A DNA stretch of 64,000 nucleotides from Candidatus Opimibacter iunctus (GTDB lineage Bacteria > Bacteroidota > Bacteroidia > Chitinophagales > Saprospiraceae), in assembly GCA_016716665.1 (NCBI GenBank), contig JADJVH010000011.1, positions 186,001-250,000 on the forward strand, read 5' to 3'. Position numbers and translations under genes: made by a program. Of the stretch, positions 48,901 to 57,410 are shown piece by piece (within the stretch, counting starts at the first letter, position 1; every line of letters starts with the position of its first letter). Under the pieces are notes generated by a model. It saw only the letters and a program-made list of their open reading frames with translations. It made no database searches and was not told where the DNA came from.

Positions 48901-49197
48901 GTCTCGTTGGAATTGACGAGTGTGGATAAGCCCCTTGCAAAGGCAGACCTTGTGCAGATAGTGCCGAATCCCGCTAGAGGAAAAGCCTTTATCCTTATAG
49001 ATGAAAGTCTCAGCGGGCCATGTGATATCGGTATCACCGATCCATCCGGACGTGAAGTGCTCAGGCTCAACAATATCGAAGTGCAATCTGGACAAGTATC
49101 CCTTGATGTACGCGCAATTCCTGCAGGGACATATTTTGTGCGCACCGATATCGATGGCAAGATATTTACAAAGCGTCTCTTAGTCGTCAGGACATAA
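45940..49197 (+). CDS. Large secreted multidomain T9SS protein with SprB-like repeat
   Basis: The protein has 1085 residues. The signal peptide MFRLLSLLSLMIIGFPLAG starts at the ATG at 45958; an in-frame ATG at 45940 precedes it by six codons. Two jelly-roll domains of about 150 residues come first (LFEDDFNSCTLSSDW, then IETFDSCALPAGWTSE). Three PPC-like domains follow, each opening with a [N/H]D[A/P/D]C motif. An SprB-like repeat (PTCADSQNGAVSVEATNG) and a type A T9SS domain (QIVPNPARGKAFILID, AIPAGTYFVRTD) come last. It is probably a surface protein involved in adhesion or matrix binding. The frame is intact. Confidence 0.88.
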   Translation: MINATGMFRLLSLLSLMIIGFPLAGQTILFEDDFNSCTLSSDWTVSIDGNQDFVWYVGTPVNPKSDSTSIDGTCMLVMDDDATGNNTPALVADFRTPFFDGRGYATVLLEADVHYRDLGNLDDAFEIVLYNGSTEKVLARYDSKNPTGSQFSKYVTFTSDMSLFGQSDSMQVIFRYADAGGYAWWAGIDNVRITGIGQGTPVVIETFDSCALPAGWTSEVVAGDFDWFYTPPPSTRYSPGSSMNGSCFVLFDDDYIGQTAKPSLLRLTSPWFDGRSYASFQLSFDLIFRWYISESFSVYIESGTGQRALVGSFVDGVGGPAFAAFLRQSFDISAYRQPQMRVVFEFDDGGSWGWWVGLDNVKISGNGEAHDACANAIDLQRSPLCTSGENRTAMFEGPVPSCSEINSSGIWYRWVADKTDWAKVELSADFNDVVSVFSGDCGNLEWVTCGNRDKYGFDGEKTYFQAREGTTYFVRVSGGVNEGFGSLRGNYCISIDDGIPPQPGLNDPCAGAVPLTIGEDCLQSQNRYASAESPYPSRNLRADADVWYSFVAPALSDEEVLRIETSASFSDVITLYEGSCISAAEVVGTELGQRLDAEHLNAGETYYLKIAGNFATIEGGFCVRAGVVPKADTPSNDDCLQAETIFVGAACTQGTLFGATFSGIHPPCVVSTKRDAWYSFVAPVGGNIKLIVEADFKQNTTIWSGPCTSLTAEKCLRNPLRCDGYQSLAGLVEGETYYLQVSATGDEKGDFCVRILDGQTAPPFAPLDLMVHALCIGMDSSLLLVDAFNGVAPYTWSGTQHQQLLYTGEEYLVVVRDAMGCEVSVTGLAPECDAAVECTTGLTFSGVAPTCADSQNGAVSVEATNGEDPYIYVWSVPGQINSTVENLNGGIYSVTVYDASGCAAEGAYTLEGPPAIHINILQISNPWGSGDNGSIEATISGGTGNLSAAWFDKDGILLSDSSNIAGLGTGQYTLVVTDENGCSTAESVSLELTSVDKPLAKADLVQIVPNPARGKAFILIDESLSGPCDIGITDPSGREVLRLNNIEVQSGQVSLDVRAIPAGTYFVRTDIDGKIFTKRLLVVRT

Positions 49198-49209
49198 TCC
49201 TGAGAAAAC

Positions 49210-50802
49210 TCATAGCAATAGTTTGCGTTCGAACGTGCGTCCACCTGTAGTCAGGCGATAACGGTATTCACCGGGTGTGAGAAAAAGCGCAGCCTTGTCA
49301 AGGATGTAGATATGGCTTCCCTGTTCACGATAGCCCTGAGTCAGTTGCCTTAAGGGCTCACCTGATGTGCTCAGGATGTCAAGGCGGATATCTCCTGCGC
49401 GCGAGAGGCTGTATTTGATATCGATATAATCCGTTGAGCCCTGGTGTGGATGATGTCCAAGTAAAATTTCTTCTGCGTTCGTACCGATAGGTGGAGTTGT
49501 GGCGGGCACTAGTCCATTGATTGGATCAAAGGGTTGTCCCATGACATACCTGATCATGTCCGGCTCACTGCCCAGCCAATCCTGCAGGATCGTCGCATAC
49601 AGATTTCTGAAGTCAACACTGAAATTAGGATTACTCAGGTCCTGGTAGGTTCCTTCAAATCCACTGCCTAGTCCGCCACCAAATAGCAAGGAGTGTGTGC
49701 CGCGACCATGATCTGTACCGAATGAGCCATTTTCATAAATCGTACGACCGAATTCGGAGAAGGTCATCGTGAGTACCTTGTCTCCCATGCCTGCCTCCGC
49801 AAGGTCAGTGTAAAATGCACTGATGGCACTGCTCAGTTTGTTCATCAACACAGGATGACTGTCAGCCTGTTCAGCGTGTGTATCAAAGCCACCAAGTTGT
49901 ACGAGGTATATCTTGGTGCCCAGGTTACCCTTGATGAGTCGTGCAACGATCGACATTTGTTCTGCGAGGTCATTGTTTGCCTGGTAGTCTGTGGTGTTGG
50001 CTCCTTTAAAATAAGCATCCTTTACAGTTGCAGCATAGCGGAAAGCCGAGTTTGCTGTCTGTCGCATGAAGGCCAGCTCAAGTTCGTGTGCTGTGTTGCC
50101 CAGTCCGGAGGTATTGTACAATTGTCCGGAAGAAGCGATCTGATAAAATTCCTGCGGGCTGCTGACCGCCAGGGCCATGTTAGCTACATCTGACCGGAAG
50201 ATCAGGTTGCTTCGCACACCGATTTGCAATGCGGGAGGTACAGTTGGTGGTGCCTCCAGGTATGCAGGATATTGGTTGTCAAGAAAGCGTCCCAGCCAGC
50301 CGGTAGTCAGGTATTCATCCGAAGCTGATCCGGTGGCGATAATATCATAACTACGGAAGTGGCTGAAATTGGGTTGCGGATACCCGACATTAAATACAGC
50401 CTTCATCATGCCTTGATCCCACATAGGTTGAAACGCCGATGTAGTCAGCGGCATACCATATTCAGGCGACATCGCCCAGAGATTATTGTCAGGTATGGCA
50501 ATCGTCGGGCGGGCACTGTAATACAAGTCATTGCCACGCTCGATGATCATGTTGAGACTGTCATTGCCACCATCAAGGCGGACCAGTACGAGGACGCGAT
50601 CTGTATCGCTATTGGCCAGTGAGGCAAGGAGCGGAGAAGGCATAAACGTCCTGATGAGGGACCGGTCAAATAAGAAGCTACCTGCAGTGAGCATGCCGGA
50701 GGCCGAAAGAAAATTTCGCCTGGACCAGTGACGGTGATCAGCGTCGTGCGCTTTGGGGTCACTGAGGTCGATGGGGCGTTTTGGCTCTGTTTCTTTACAC
50801 AT
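49210..50802 (-). CDS. DUF1501 protein with Tat-like signal and T9SS-like C-terminus
   Basis: The protein has 530 residues. A twin-arginine signal (HWSRRNFLSASGMLTAGSF) opens the protein. The DUF1501 domain, related to sulfatase/alkaline phosphatase folds, has VLVRLDGGNDSLNMII, VFNVGYPQPNFSHFRS, GGFDTHAEQ, TFSEFGRT and DHGRGTHSLLFGG. The last 80 residues (SLSRAGDIRLDILSTSGEPL, PGEYRYRL) look like a T9SS sorting domain. It lies 17 bp downstream of the DUF1800 gene in the same operon, a pairing widespread in Bacteroidota and Planctomycetota with unknown function. Confidence 0.92.
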   Translation of the reverse strand: MCKETEPKRPIDLSDPKAHDADHRHWSRRNFLSASGMLTAGSFLFDRSLIRTFMPSPLLASLANSDTDRVLVLVRLDGGNDSLNMIIERGNDLYYSARPTIAIPDNNLWAMSPEYGMPLTTSAFQPMWDQGMMKAVFNVGYPQPNFSHFRSYDIIATGSASDEYLTTGWLGRFLDNQYPAYLEAPPTVPPALQIGVRSNLIFRSDVANMALAVSSPQEFYQIASSGQLYNTSGLGNTAHELELAFMRQTANSAFRYAATVKDAYFKGANTTDYQANNDLAEQMSIVARLIKGNLGTKIYLVQLGGFDTHAEQADSHPVLMNKLSSAISAFYTDLAEAGMGDKVLTMTFSEFGRTIYENGSFGTDHGRGTHSLLFGGGLGSGFEGTYQDLSNPNFSVDFRNLYATILQDWLGSEPDMIRYVMGQPFDPINGLVPATTPPIGTNAEEILLGHHPHQGSTDYIDIKYSLSRAGDIRLDILSTSGEPLRQLTQGYREQGSHIYILDKAALFLTPGEYRYRLTTGGRTFERKLLL

Positions 50803-50819
50803 GTGGATCGGATGCAGGT

Positions 50820-52310
50820 TTATATCAGTTGTGCTTCAGGTAGTCGGATCAGGTAATTCCAGCAATTGATGATCTGGTAAGGTGCTTCATCCCAGTAGAG
50901 GTTCCATGTCCCATCCGTAAAATAGTTTTCAGGAATGCCTTCTTTCAGGTAAGCCAGTGCAGCTAATCTGTGCACTTCCTCGAGTTCCTGGCCGGTGATA
51001 TAAAGGATGATGGCATCGGTGATCATCAAGGGGTCATTGTCAACCGGCACCATTTCGAGTAGAGTAGCCCTGAGGTATTCCCTCAATTCGGGCAAGGCTT
51101 TGATCTGTGACAGCAATGTGGATACATAAGACCAGCGTGAGGTCAGTGTAGTCTCATTAATCCAGGATCGGTGGCCAGGCCATCCAGCCACACCAGGTGG
51201 ATTGAGGATATCCTGTCCTAATCGGTATGCCCAGTAATTGACGGAATTGAGCATGGCTTCTGTCAGGGTATATCCGATATCCGTCACACCTGCTTTTCGT
51301 AGCACAGGGATCAGTGTTTCCACAGGGCTCTTGATATGCGCCGCCATGATTTCATCTTCAAAGAAATGATCACTCTTAAACAACTCTTTTAGCAGGGGCA
51401 TCAGTTCCCAGTTACTGGCTGCAAAGGTCTGCCCCAGGCTTTCCACGATTTGTGGATCGGCAGTGGCGTAGACAAAATGCTTATAGATTTTTTCAGGTAT
51501 AAAATGGGCCACCCTGTCTGCACGGTATTGAAAGATGACATCGTGTGCACCATCAAAATCATAATTGGCGGTCTGGCCGAAAATGGTTTTTGGTGTACTA
51601 TCCCACTGGGCCGGATTAAAATAGGGGGCGTAGCACTTTCCATAATTGGCTTTCCATCCCGTCAGCGCACGTGACATCTCTTCGATATCAGTTTGTGTGT
51701 ACCCGTTGCTCTCGCCCATGGTGAAGAGTTCCATCAATTCACGGGCATAGTTCTGATTAGGCTGTCCGGCTATGTTGAGGTTGCCATTCAGATATACCAG
51801 CATGGCGGCATCTTTTCCAACAGCCTTTGTAAAAGCATGGAAATTGCCAAATGCCATGGCATTGAGTAGCGCAAAGTATGACCAATAATAGTTGTTGCAA
51901 TCCACGATCCGGTTTTCGGTGACGAAGTGGTTGCGCCAGAACATCACCATTTTCGCCCTGACAGGTTGCTGGATGAGTTCAGTAAACCACTGGCGTATAA
52001 ATTCACTCTTGTGTGTTCCCCTGAGCGTGGTATCTACTGCATAGTCATCTTCCGTCCAGTTGGCCCAAATGGGAGGAGTTGGTTGTGCTGCAGCAGCTGC
52101 ATTGTCCAGGAGCATATCGACTAGCTCTCCCGGGCTCATCGTCAATCCCTGCTTCACCTCAGCCCAACTGGCTCCATAGCCAAGGCGGTCATAGACATGC
52201 ATGACCCGCTGACTATTCCACGGCTTTTCATCAGATGGAACATATGGCGCAAGGCTCAACGAAACAGGCTTAGGCATAGCAGAGACATTAGGAGAAACTG
52301 AGGTCGGCAT
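50820..52310 (-). CDS. DUF1800 domain protein
   Basis: The protein has 496 residues and is mostly helical. Family motifs include HVYDRLGYGASWAEVKQGL, WFTELIQQPVRAKMVMFWRN, NYARELMELFTMGESNGYTQ and GVAGWPGHRSWIN. It starts at ATG 52310, and no classical signal peptide is evident. It is the first gene of an operon with DUF1501. The function of the pair is unknown; export and enzymatic processing at the cell surface have been suggested by context only. The 233-bp gap before it contains no supported gene. Confidence 0.92.
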   Translation of the reverse strand: MPTSVSPNVSAMPKPVSLSLAPYVPSDEKPWNSQRVMHVYDRLGYGASWAEVKQGLTMSPGELVDMLLDNAAAAAQPTPPIWANWTEDDYAVDTTLRGTHKSEFIRQWFTELIQQPVRAKMVMFWRNHFVTENRIVDCNNYYWSYFALLNAMAFGNFHAFTKAVGKDAAMLVYLNGNLNIAGQPNQNYARELMELFTMGESNGYTQTDIEEMSRALTGWKANYGKCYAPYFNPAQWDSTPKTIFGQTANYDFDGAHDVIFQYRADRVAHFIPEKIYKHFVYATADPQIVESLGQTFAASNWELMPLLKELFKSDHFFEDEIMAAHIKSPVETLIPVLRKAGVTDIGYTLTEAMLNSVNYWAYRLGQDILNPPGVAGWPGHRSWINETTLTSRWSYVSTLLSQIKALPELREYLRATLLEMVPVDNDPLMITDAIILYITGQELEEVHRLAALAYLKEGIPENYFTDGTWNLYWDEAPYQIINCWNYLIRLPEAQLI

Positions 52311-52513
52311 CTTGTAAAGTTAAAAAAGATGAGGATACCATATGCCTGCTTTGCATACTGATTTGATGCCACCACAATTATTTAATAATGGATAAAGATG
52401 GAAGTAATAAATCACGGGCAGTTTACATTCAGCAGTCAGCACTTTGCAGCTGGCATGATTAGTCTTGAATAAACATTACAACTGATGTGTATACCAGGCT
52501 GAAACTTTTAAAA

Positions 52514-52546
52514 GCCCACTGCCCACTGCCATTTGCCCACTGCTTA
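52514..52546 (-). repeat. GCAGTGGGC word repeat directly after a stop codon
   Basis: On the coding strand of the RNA-ligase-like gene the TAA is followed at once by three to four copies of a GCAGTGGGC-type word ending in a T run. The same word family occurs inside the kinase gene at 36989-37037. Confidence 0.72.
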
Positions 52547-53089
52547 CTTCAAATAAAATTTCTCTTCCACCACCCATCCTTCTTCAGTGTATTTCAAAAT
52601 GCAGAAGTGATCGACCTCAAAGGTGGCGTGATATTTCTTGTTGTTGTAATACCTCCACATCTTGTCAAACTGCTGGTGCGTGACATCCTTGTGCGCCAGG
52701 GTGAGGTGAGGGTGAAAAGGCCGTTCGGGATATTTGTCGAGGACATGGGGCATCCTGGCCAGGATAGCCTGGTTCCATAGATCATAGAGATCATGGAGGG
52801 TATGGTTTAAGATCGGATTGATAAAAATCACCCTTGGCCGGAACGAACCGTAATCCCGCAGTTCCATCTTGAAGGGAGGCACAGACCCAGCAAAGGCGCC
52901 GGCCATGCCAAAGAGCAGGCCAATTTCGGCGGAAGAAAGCGAGAGGGGAGGTACGATGGTGAGGTGAGGAGGAGTCCTCAGCGCATGTACAGGCCCCCAT
53001 GTGGCCGCGATGTACTCCTGCTCTTTCCGGATTTCTGAATATACCGGCTCCGGCGGAACGATGGCAATAAGCTTAAGGTTTTTATCCAT
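52544..53089 (-). CDS. 2'-5' RNA ligase family (2H phosphoesterase) protein
   Basis: The protein has 181 residues. Two HxT motifs of the 2H phosphoesterase superfamily are visible: HLTIVPPLSL in the first half and HLTLAHKDVTHQQF in the second, set in alternating strands. These enzymes act on 2',3'-cyclic or 2'-5' phosphate bonds of RNA or nucleotides. The substrate here is unknown. The start is ATG 53089 (MDKNLKLIAIVPPEPVYSEI). It is a single gene between repeat-rich gaps. Confidence 0.88.
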   Translation of the reverse strand: MDKNLKLIAIVPPEPVYSEIRKEQEYIAATWGPVHALRTPPHLTIVPPLSLSSAEIGLLFGMAGAFAGSVPPFKMELRDYGSFRPRVIFINPILNHTLHDLYDLWNQAILARMPHVLDKYPERPFHPHLTLAHKDVTHQQFDKMWRYYNNKKYHATFEVDHFCILKYTEEGWVVEEKFYLK

Positions 53090-53109
53090 GATGTACTACG
53101 GGAGCCCAA

Positions 53110-53345
53110 TTTAAGGTATTCCTGTTATTGTAAGAGAGTGAGACCGTGAGAAGCGTGAGAACGTGAGAGGTGTGCGAATGGGTGCGGGAGGTGGGAGACC
53201 TCCGTGTACTCCGTGCAAAACCTCCGTGTGCTCCGTGCCAAATCTCCGTGTGCTCCGTGCGAAATCTCCATGTTCTCTCCAGCATATATTGCTATTGCAA
53301 TGGCGGGATCTGCGCTGCACTACGACGTGCGTAACATCTGTGCGA
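53110..53345. repeat. Word-like repeats (GTGAGA and CTCCGTG families)
   Basis: In the gap 53090-53402 there is first a run of GTGAGA/CGTGAGA words (53133-53170), then five copies of CTCCGTG with short fill (53199-53260). The block ends with GCACTACGACGTGCGTAAC at 53317-53335, which matches the end of the block at 19173-19191 in 17 of 19 bases. No gene is supported. Confidence 0.8.
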
Positions 53346-53402
53346 ATCCTCCAGACCATGTTTAGGAAAACGTGAATCCAAATCGTTTCGTATTTTGTCC
53401 AC

Positions 53403-54571
53403 ATGGAAAAGGGAGGCGTTAGCCTATTTATGGTATTATTTGCCTGCCTGATGGGTGCTTGTAACCAGGCTCCGTCGGACGCTGCCAATGCAGGTGGATC
53501 AAAAACAGATTCACTCACGCAGGTAGCTGCAGGAACACTGGCCCTGGACAAAATCAAACTCCCTCCGGGTTTCAAGATCGAAGTGTATGCTGAAGGTATC
53601 ACCAATGCCAGATCACTTGAGATCAGCCCTTCCGGTATCCTGTATGTCGGCACGATGAGCAAAGGCGATGTTTACGCCTTGAAGGACGAAAACAATGATT
53701 TGATCGCGGAGAAGAAATGGACCATAGCCACAGGACTCAAGATGCCCAATGGCGTGGCGTTTAAGGACGGAGACCTCTATGTCGCTGAAGTCAGCAAGAT
53801 ATTGAAATATCCCGCCATCGAATCAAAGCTCGATAAGCCAGAAATGGAAGTGTTCTATGACCAGTATCCTGACAAGGAACATCATGGCTGGAAATATATA
53901 GCTTTCGGTCCTGATGGTAACCTATACGTCCCTGTCGGTGCTCCATGCAATATCTGTGAATCTGATGATGAGGTTTTTGGGACGATCACGCGCATCAATA
54001 TGGCTTCAAAGACACGCGATATCATACAACGAGGTATACGCAATACAGTAGGATTGACATGGCATCCGGAGACAAAGGAAATGTGGTTTACGGACAATGG
54101 AGGAGACTGGCTCGAGAAGATATGCCTTCCTGTGAACTCAACTATGCCCCCAAAGAAGGAATGAATTTCGGATATCCGTATTGTCACCAGGGCGATTACC
54201 CCGATCCCAAACTTGGCAAGAAACATGCATGTAGTGAATTCACACCCCCTGCCGAAAAACTCGGTGCACATGTTGCGCCACTTGGTCTTGATTTTTATAC
54301 CGGCACGATGTTCCCTGAAAAATACAGAAACCAACTCTTCATCGCCGAGCATGGCTCATGGAACCGTACCAAACCATCAGGTTATCGTGTCGTCATGGTT
54401 ACCATCGAAGATAATATGATCACCTCTCATGAAGTCTTTGCCGAAGGCTGGCTCCAGGGCGGTGCTGCCTGGGGAAGACCCGTGGATATTGAGTTTCTAC
54501 CCGATGGATCTATGCTGGTCTCTGATGATTATGCAAATGTGATCTATCGAATCTCCTACTCCGGCCAATAA
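53403..54571 (+). CDS. PQQ-type sorbosone-dehydrogenase-like lipoprotein, one frameshift
   Basis: An N-terminal signal with lipobox (FMVLFACLMGACNQ) leads into a six-bladed beta-propeller of the sugar/sorbosone dehydrogenase type: LPPGFKIEVYAEGITNARSL, MPNGVAFKDGDLYVAEVSK, IRNTVGLTWHPETKEMWFTD, then after the break GYPYCHQGDYPDP, LFIAEHGSWNRT and PVDIEFLPDGSMLVSDD. The break is at about 54111 (CTCGAGAAG, probably CTCGGAGAAG). Adding one base restores a 389-residue protein. Such proteins are soluble glucose-dehydrogenase relatives that may use PQQ and oxidise sugars in the periplasm; the substrate is unknown. A TATTTTG element lies five bases before the ATG. Confidence 0.88.
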
Positions 54572-54784
54572 ATCACACCCACACCCACAAGTCTCACGTT
54601 TTCAATTCACAAATGGATAAACGTGGTGCAGGCACCATGCGATATTTTCCCACGACTTAAAAGTCAGGGCTATTCAATAGATTCTACCTGAATATTTTTA
54701 AAAAACCCACACACTGCACCCACACTTCTCACGTTCTCACACTCATACTCCACTTTTCACTTTTCGCTTTTCATTTTTCGTTTA
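54572..54784. repeat. Repeat-rich gap between convergent genes
   Basis: The gap contains CACACCCACAC words (54585-54596), CACAC and CTCAC words at 54707-54745, and the A-rich family (read here as CACTTTTCACTTTTCGC) from 54751 up to the SDR stop at 54785. No gene is supported. Confidence 0.55.
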
Positions 54785-55486
54785 TCACAAGTCTCCGAGC
54801 TGTGGCCTGATGATTATTTCCTCCACCACCGAAGAAGGTCCCATCCTCGTGCATGCCAGCACTGCTTCTGCTACATCCTCAGCGGGCATTAGCCTGTCAG
54901 GGGCATAAGGGGCATTACCCCAGGAGGCAGACCAGGTGGCACCTGGCATGATCGAAGTCACCTTGATCCCGTGTGGTTTCATTTCTTCACGCAATGCCTT
55001 GCTGAAACCAAGCATTGCGAATTTGCTGATCGTATAGGAACCACCATTGGGGTAGGACATAAAGCTGGCGATCGAACACATATTGATGATGTGGCCTTGC
55101 TTGCGGTTCATCATTCCGGGCAGGAGAGTACGGGTCAAGTAATATGGGCTATAAAGATTCAGCGCCATGGTTGATTCCAGTGCTCCATCATCCTCACCAT
55201 GCACCGAGCCTGGAAGAAAGACACCTGCATTGTTGATCAGGAGATCGATCTCCGGCCATATCGCCAGGATATCTTCTCCGTATTTGATGGTTTCTTCTTT
55301 TTCAGCAAAATCCACCCAATGGATGAGGCATTCCTGCCCGGGATAACCTTGGGTGACCTCATCCTGCAAAGCCTCAAGATCCTCGAGGTTTCTGCTCGTG
55401 GCAGCAACATTCCATCCTTCCCTGGCCAGGGCCAGCAGGACCGCGCGCCCTATTCCCTTTGTCGAACCTGTTATAACTGCGTTCAT
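54785..55486 (-). CDS. Short-chain dehydrogenase/reductase (SDR)
   Basis: The protein has 233 residues. The nucleotide-binding motif is GSTKGIGRAV, followed by LLINNAGVF and the catalytic YTISKFA (YxxxK) with the serine in NMCSIAS. It is a classical SDR, probably NADP(H)-dependent, reducing a keto group. The substrate is unknown. It ends with a motif-rich C-terminus (MPAEDVAEAVLACTRM). It is divergent from the MlaE gene across a repeat-rich gap. Confidence 0.92.
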   Translation of the reverse strand: MNAVITGSTKGIGRAVLLALAREGWNVAATSRNLEDLEALQDEVTQGYPGQECLIHWVDFAEKEETIKYGEDILAIWPEIDLLINNAGVFLPGSVHGEDDGALESTMALNLYSPYYLTRTLLPGMMNRKQGHIINMCSIASFMSYPNGGSYTISKFAMLGFSKALREEMKPHGIKVTSIMPGATWSASWGNAPYAPDRLMPAEDVAEAVLACTRMGPSSVVEEIIIRPQLGDL

Positions 55487-55494
55487 ATTTATTT

Positions 55495-55770
55495 AGCTTT
55501 CAGCCGTCAGCTTTGAGCTTTCAGCTTTTATTGTTTTTAGCCGCCAGCTACCAGCTACCAGAGGTTATTATTTATGTTTTACCCTTTCCGTTTTCGCACG
55601 AAGTTCACGGAGAATAGTTCAATTCATTGCCTCCTATCTCCTGCCTCCTATTTCCTGCCTCCTAAAACCCACACCCATGTCCACACTTCTTACTGTCTCA
55701 CTGTCTTACACTCTTACACCCATGCCCACACCTCTTACTGTCTCACTGTCTTACCGTCTTACATACAAAG
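55495..55770. repeat. Word-like repeat gap upstream of mlaE
   Basis: The 358-bp gap holds four word families in sequence: AGCTTTCAGC/AGCTACC (55495-55560), CTCCTATCTCCTGCC (55629-55668), then CCCACACC and CTTACTGTCTCACTGTCTTAC (55670-55762). A fragment of the CACGGAG family lies at 55606-55614. No reading frame with recognisable protein features is present. TACTTTTA at 55816-55823 could be the -7 box of the following operon. Confidence 0.75.
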
Positions 55771-55844
55771 TTATCCCAAACTCAGGAACATAGACGGGCT
55801 TTCCCTCGGATGGAGTACTTTTACCTCCGCTAAGCTGGCAAACA

Positions 55845-56588
55845 ATGATTAAATTTTTTGAGCATTTCGGCAAATTCATCATTTGGATGAGACTCGTCTT
55901 CTCCCGACCGGAGAAAATGAGCATGTATTGGCGCGAGACTATGCGGCAGATGAATGATATCGGGATCGGTTCGTTGATCATTGTCATCCTGATCTCGACC
56001 TTTATGGGAGCCGTCATGGCTGTCCAAATCAGCTACCAGCTTGGTGGCCAGCTCATTCCGAGGTATTACGTAGGGTATCTCGTCAGGGATATCACGATTA
56101 TTGAGTTGGCGCCGACCATCACCTGCCTGGTACTGGCGGGCAAGGTCGGATCTAATATGGCGGCCGAAATCGGCGGGATGCGCCAAAAGGAGCATATCGA
56201 CGCCATGGAGATCATGGGGGTCAATACCTCTGCCTTCCTGGTGATGCCCAAGATTATAGCTGCGATATGCGTTGTACCCCTCCTGGTATCAGTAGCTGCT
56301 ATCGTCAGTATCCTGGGGGCCTACATCGCAGCAGTTCCAACAGGTTTGTTTAGCGGCGCAGAATATATACAAGGTATACGCTCCTATCTGGAGACATGGA
56401 ACATCTTTATCATGTATGTCAAGGCGGTCGTCTTCGGCCTGATCCTGGCGTCCATATCCTGCTACCAGGGTTATTTTGTCAAGGGTGGCAGCATCGAACT
56501 CGGTAAAGCCAGCACGGCAGCAGTGGTGATGAGCAATATCGCCATCCTGATCGCCGATTATCTCATCGCAGTACTCCTCACTTCATGA
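55845..56588 (+). CDS. mlaE: MlaE-family ABC transporter permease
   Basis: The protein has 247 residues with about five membrane helices. Family features include MGAVMAVQISYQLGGQ, LVRDITIIELAPTITCLVLA, VGSNMAAEIGGMRQKEHIDA and MEIMGVNTSAFLVMPKII. It is the membrane subunit of a phospholipid-transport system that maintains outer-membrane asymmetry. It overlaps the ATPase gene by ATGA, so the two are one transcription unit. No MlaD (MCE) gene follows in the window. Confidence 0.93.
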   Translation: MIKFFEHFGKFIIWMRLVFSRPEKMSMYWRETMRQMNDIGIGSLIIVILISTFMGAVMAVQISYQLGGQLIPRYYVGYLVRDITIIELAPTITCLVLAGKVGSNMAAEIGGMRQKEHIDAMEIMGVNTSAFLVMPKIIAAICVVPLLVSVAAIVSILGAYIAAVPTGLFSGAEYIQGIRSYLETWNIFIMYVKAVVFGLILASISCYQGYFVKGGSIELGKASTAAVVMSNIAILIADYLIAVLLTS

Positions 56589-57340
56589 TACGCGCAGAAA
56601 ACATAGCCAAGTCGTTTGGAGACCAGCATATCCTCGAGGATATCAATCTCACTTTTGAGGCCGGCAAGACCAACCTGATCATCGGGCGAAGTGGTGCCGG
56701 GAAAACTGTATTGCTTAAGATACTGGTGGGCCTCTATCCGCCTACTTCGGGCATCGTATGGTATGACAATGTCAACTTTACAGCCCTTGCCAAGAAGAAA
56801 GTCCGGGATATCCGGATGCAGGTGGGTATGCTTTTCCAGGGTACAGCTTTGTTTGACTCCATGACCATCGAGGAAAACGTCCGCTTCCCGATGGATATGT
56901 TTACCAATAAGACCGCAAAGGAAAAACTGGACAGGGTCAATTATTGCCTCGAAAGGGTGAGCCTCAAGGATGTACTCAAGAAATATCCATCTCAGTTGAG
57001 CGGAGGTATGCAGAAAAGGGTGGGGATTGCCAGGGCGATCGTCCTGCAGCCCAAGTACCTGTTTTGCGACGAACCCAATTCAGGCCTGGACCCCAAGACC
57101 AGTCTGGTGATCGACGAACTCATCCATGATATCACGATCGAGAATAATATCACGACCATCATCAATACCCATGATATGAACTCCGTGATGGAGATCGGGG
57201 ACAATATAGCCCTCCTGCACAATGGCCACCTGGCCTGGGAAGGAAGCAATGATGAGGTGCTCACCTCCAAGAATGAAGTCCTCCAGGACTTCGTCTTCGC
57301 CTCTCCTTTCCTCCAGAAAGTCCGAAACCTCCACACCTAG
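56585..57340 (+). CDS. mlaF: MlaF-like ABC transporter ATP-binding protein
   Basis: The protein has 251 residues. Walker A is GRSGAGKTVLLK, the Q-loop lies in VGMLFQGTALFDS, the signature is LSGGMQKRVGIARAI, Walker B is LFCDEPNSGLDP and the H-loop is INTHDMNSV. This is the Mla-type subfamily, which uses SGGM in the signature. It pairs with the permease upstream by a 4-bp overlap. It is followed by an intrinsic terminator and then a convergent tRNA gene. Confidence 0.93.
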   Translation: MIRAENIAKSFGDQHILEDINLTFEAGKTNLIIGRSGAGKTVLLKILVGLYPPTSGIVWYDNVNFTALAKKKVRDIRMQVGMLFQGTALFDSMTIEENVRFPMDMFTNKTAKEKLDRVNYCLERVSLKDVLKKYPSQLSGGMQKRVGIARAIVLQPKYLFCDEPNSGLDPKTSLVIDELIHDITIENNITTIINTHDMNSVMEIGDNIALLHNGHLAWEGSNDEVLTSKNEVLQDFVFASPFLQKVRNLHT

Positions 57341-57344
57341 AAAC

Positions 57345-57371
57345 AAAAAAGCCAGCTATTGCTGGCTTTTT
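57345..57371. terminator. Intrinsic terminator after mlaF
   Basis: A-run, stem GCCAGC (57351-57356), loop TATT, stem GCTGGC (57361-57366), T-run. With the flanking A and T runs paired, the stem is about 11 bp, and it can act on both strands. Confidence 0.85.
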
Positions 57372-57410
57372 GATTCTTCATTTTTCACTTTTCGTTTTTC
57401 ACTTAAGAAG

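Noticed and set aside
55574..55852. 92-codon frame before mlaE
   Set aside because: It is a translation of word repeats (HTHVHTSYCLTVL-type) and overlaps the mlaE start.
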